A program made the position numbers and the translations under genes. 6,451 bases of DNA from Paracoccaceae bacterium (lineage in GTDB: Bacteria > Pseudomonadota > Alphaproteobacteria > Rhodobacterales > Rhodobacteraceae), in assembly GCA_007121055.1 (NCBI GenBank), contig SKMM01000306.1, positions 1 to 6,451 of the forward strand. Direction: 5' to 3'. The notes beneath the pieces were generated by a model. The model saw nothing but the letters and a program-made list of their open reading frames with translations. It was not told the DNA's origin and searched no databases. Below are positions 6,274 to 6,451 of the stretch, piece by piece. Within the stretch, counting starts at the first letter, position 1. Every line of letters starts with the position of its first letter.

Positions 6274-6451
6274 GCCTCGACCTGCCCGCCCTGCGCGCGG
6301 CCGTCGCCGCCCACGGGCCCGTGGTCCGGGTGCTGGTCGTTGCCGTGCGTGGCTCCACCCCGCGCGGGCCCGGGACCTCCATGCTGGTCTGGCCCGGCGG
6401 GCAGGCGGGCACCATCGGCGGCGGTGCGCTGGAGTGGCAGGCCACCGCGCG
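6270..6451 (+). CDS. xdhC: Xanthine dehydrogenase accessory protein XdhC, N-terminal 60 codons; 3' end outside window
   Basis: In R. capsulatus, XdhC binds molybdenum cofactor, supports its sulfuration by a cysteine desulfurase and delivers it to XdhB; it is not part of the mature enzyme. Seen: ATG at 6270 overlaps the xdhB stop (ATGA) and opens 60 codons to the window edge. The segment VVRVLVVAVRGSTPRGPG (18-35) followed by SMLVW (37-41) and GTIGGGALE (47-55) is the standard N-terminal XdhC/CoxI-family signature. Most relatives read PREAG where this one reads PRGPG, a small variation. No good Shine-Dalgarno sequence precedes the start, so translation probably depends on ribosomes finishing xdhB. 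The position directly after xdhB separates it from the related CoxI proteins of other molybdenum enzymes. The C-terminal Rossmann-like domain is not visible. Confidence 0.93.
   Translation, partial: MSLDLPALRAAVAAHGPVVRVLVVAVRGSTPRGPGTSMLVWPGGQAGTIGGGALEWQATA

Noticed and set aside
1..6451. CRISPR array, tRNA, rRNA, insertion sequence or phage element
   Set aside because: No spaced direct repeats, tRNA- or rRNA-like sequence, or transposase or integrase frame is seen; almost every base is accounted for by four genes and one 165-bp gap.

Overview
The window looks like chromosomal DNA of an alphaproteobacterium, most likely of the Rhodobacter/Paracoccus group (Rhodobacterales). The evidence is very high GC with C/G third positions, a two-subunit xanthine dehydrogenase that closely matches the Rhodobacter capsulatus XdhA/XdhB proteins, and the xdhA-xdhB-xdhC gene order known from that organism. 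The group assignment rests on protein resemblance recalled from memory, not on a search.

Layout. (1) Bases 1-2392, minus strand: the first 797 codons of dnaE, the catalytic alpha subunit of DNA polymerase III. The gene runs off the left edge, so its C-terminal part is not visible. It is an uninterrupted frame with all three catalytic aspartates. (2) Bases 2393-2557: a 165-bp divergent intergenic region that must hold the start signals of both dnaE and the xdh operon. It contains a possible stem-loop, a 10-bp palindrome and a pyrimidine tract, but no convincing promoter. (3) Bases 2558-3985, plus strand: xdhA (475 aa), with two [2Fe-2S] clusters and an FAD domain. Its inter-domain linker contains a very GC-rich palindrome. 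(4) Bases 3982-6273: xdhB (763 aa), the molybdenum-cofactor subunit, with a full purine-type active site. (5) Bases 6270-6451: the first 60 codons of xdhC, the molybdenum-cofactor insertion chaperone, cut by the right edge.

How the genes work together. XdhA and XdhB form the dehydrogenase that oxidises hypoxanthine to xanthine and xanthine to urate. Electrons pass from the Mo centre in XdhB through the two iron-sulfur clusters to FAD in XdhA and then to NAD+. XdhC prepares and delivers the sulfurated Mo cofactor to XdhB. The three genes overlap at ATGA junctions, which suggests one translationally coupled transcript. dnaE is a replication housekeeping gene that happens to be divergently placed; no functional link is evident.

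No new biological system is visible. The points most worth a second look are the GC-rich palindrome inside the xdhA linker, the change in third-position base preference (C-rich to G-rich) between xdhA and the second half of xdhB, and the very long antisense reading frame across dnaE, which makes xdhA look far longer than it is and hides dnaE from simple ORF callers.
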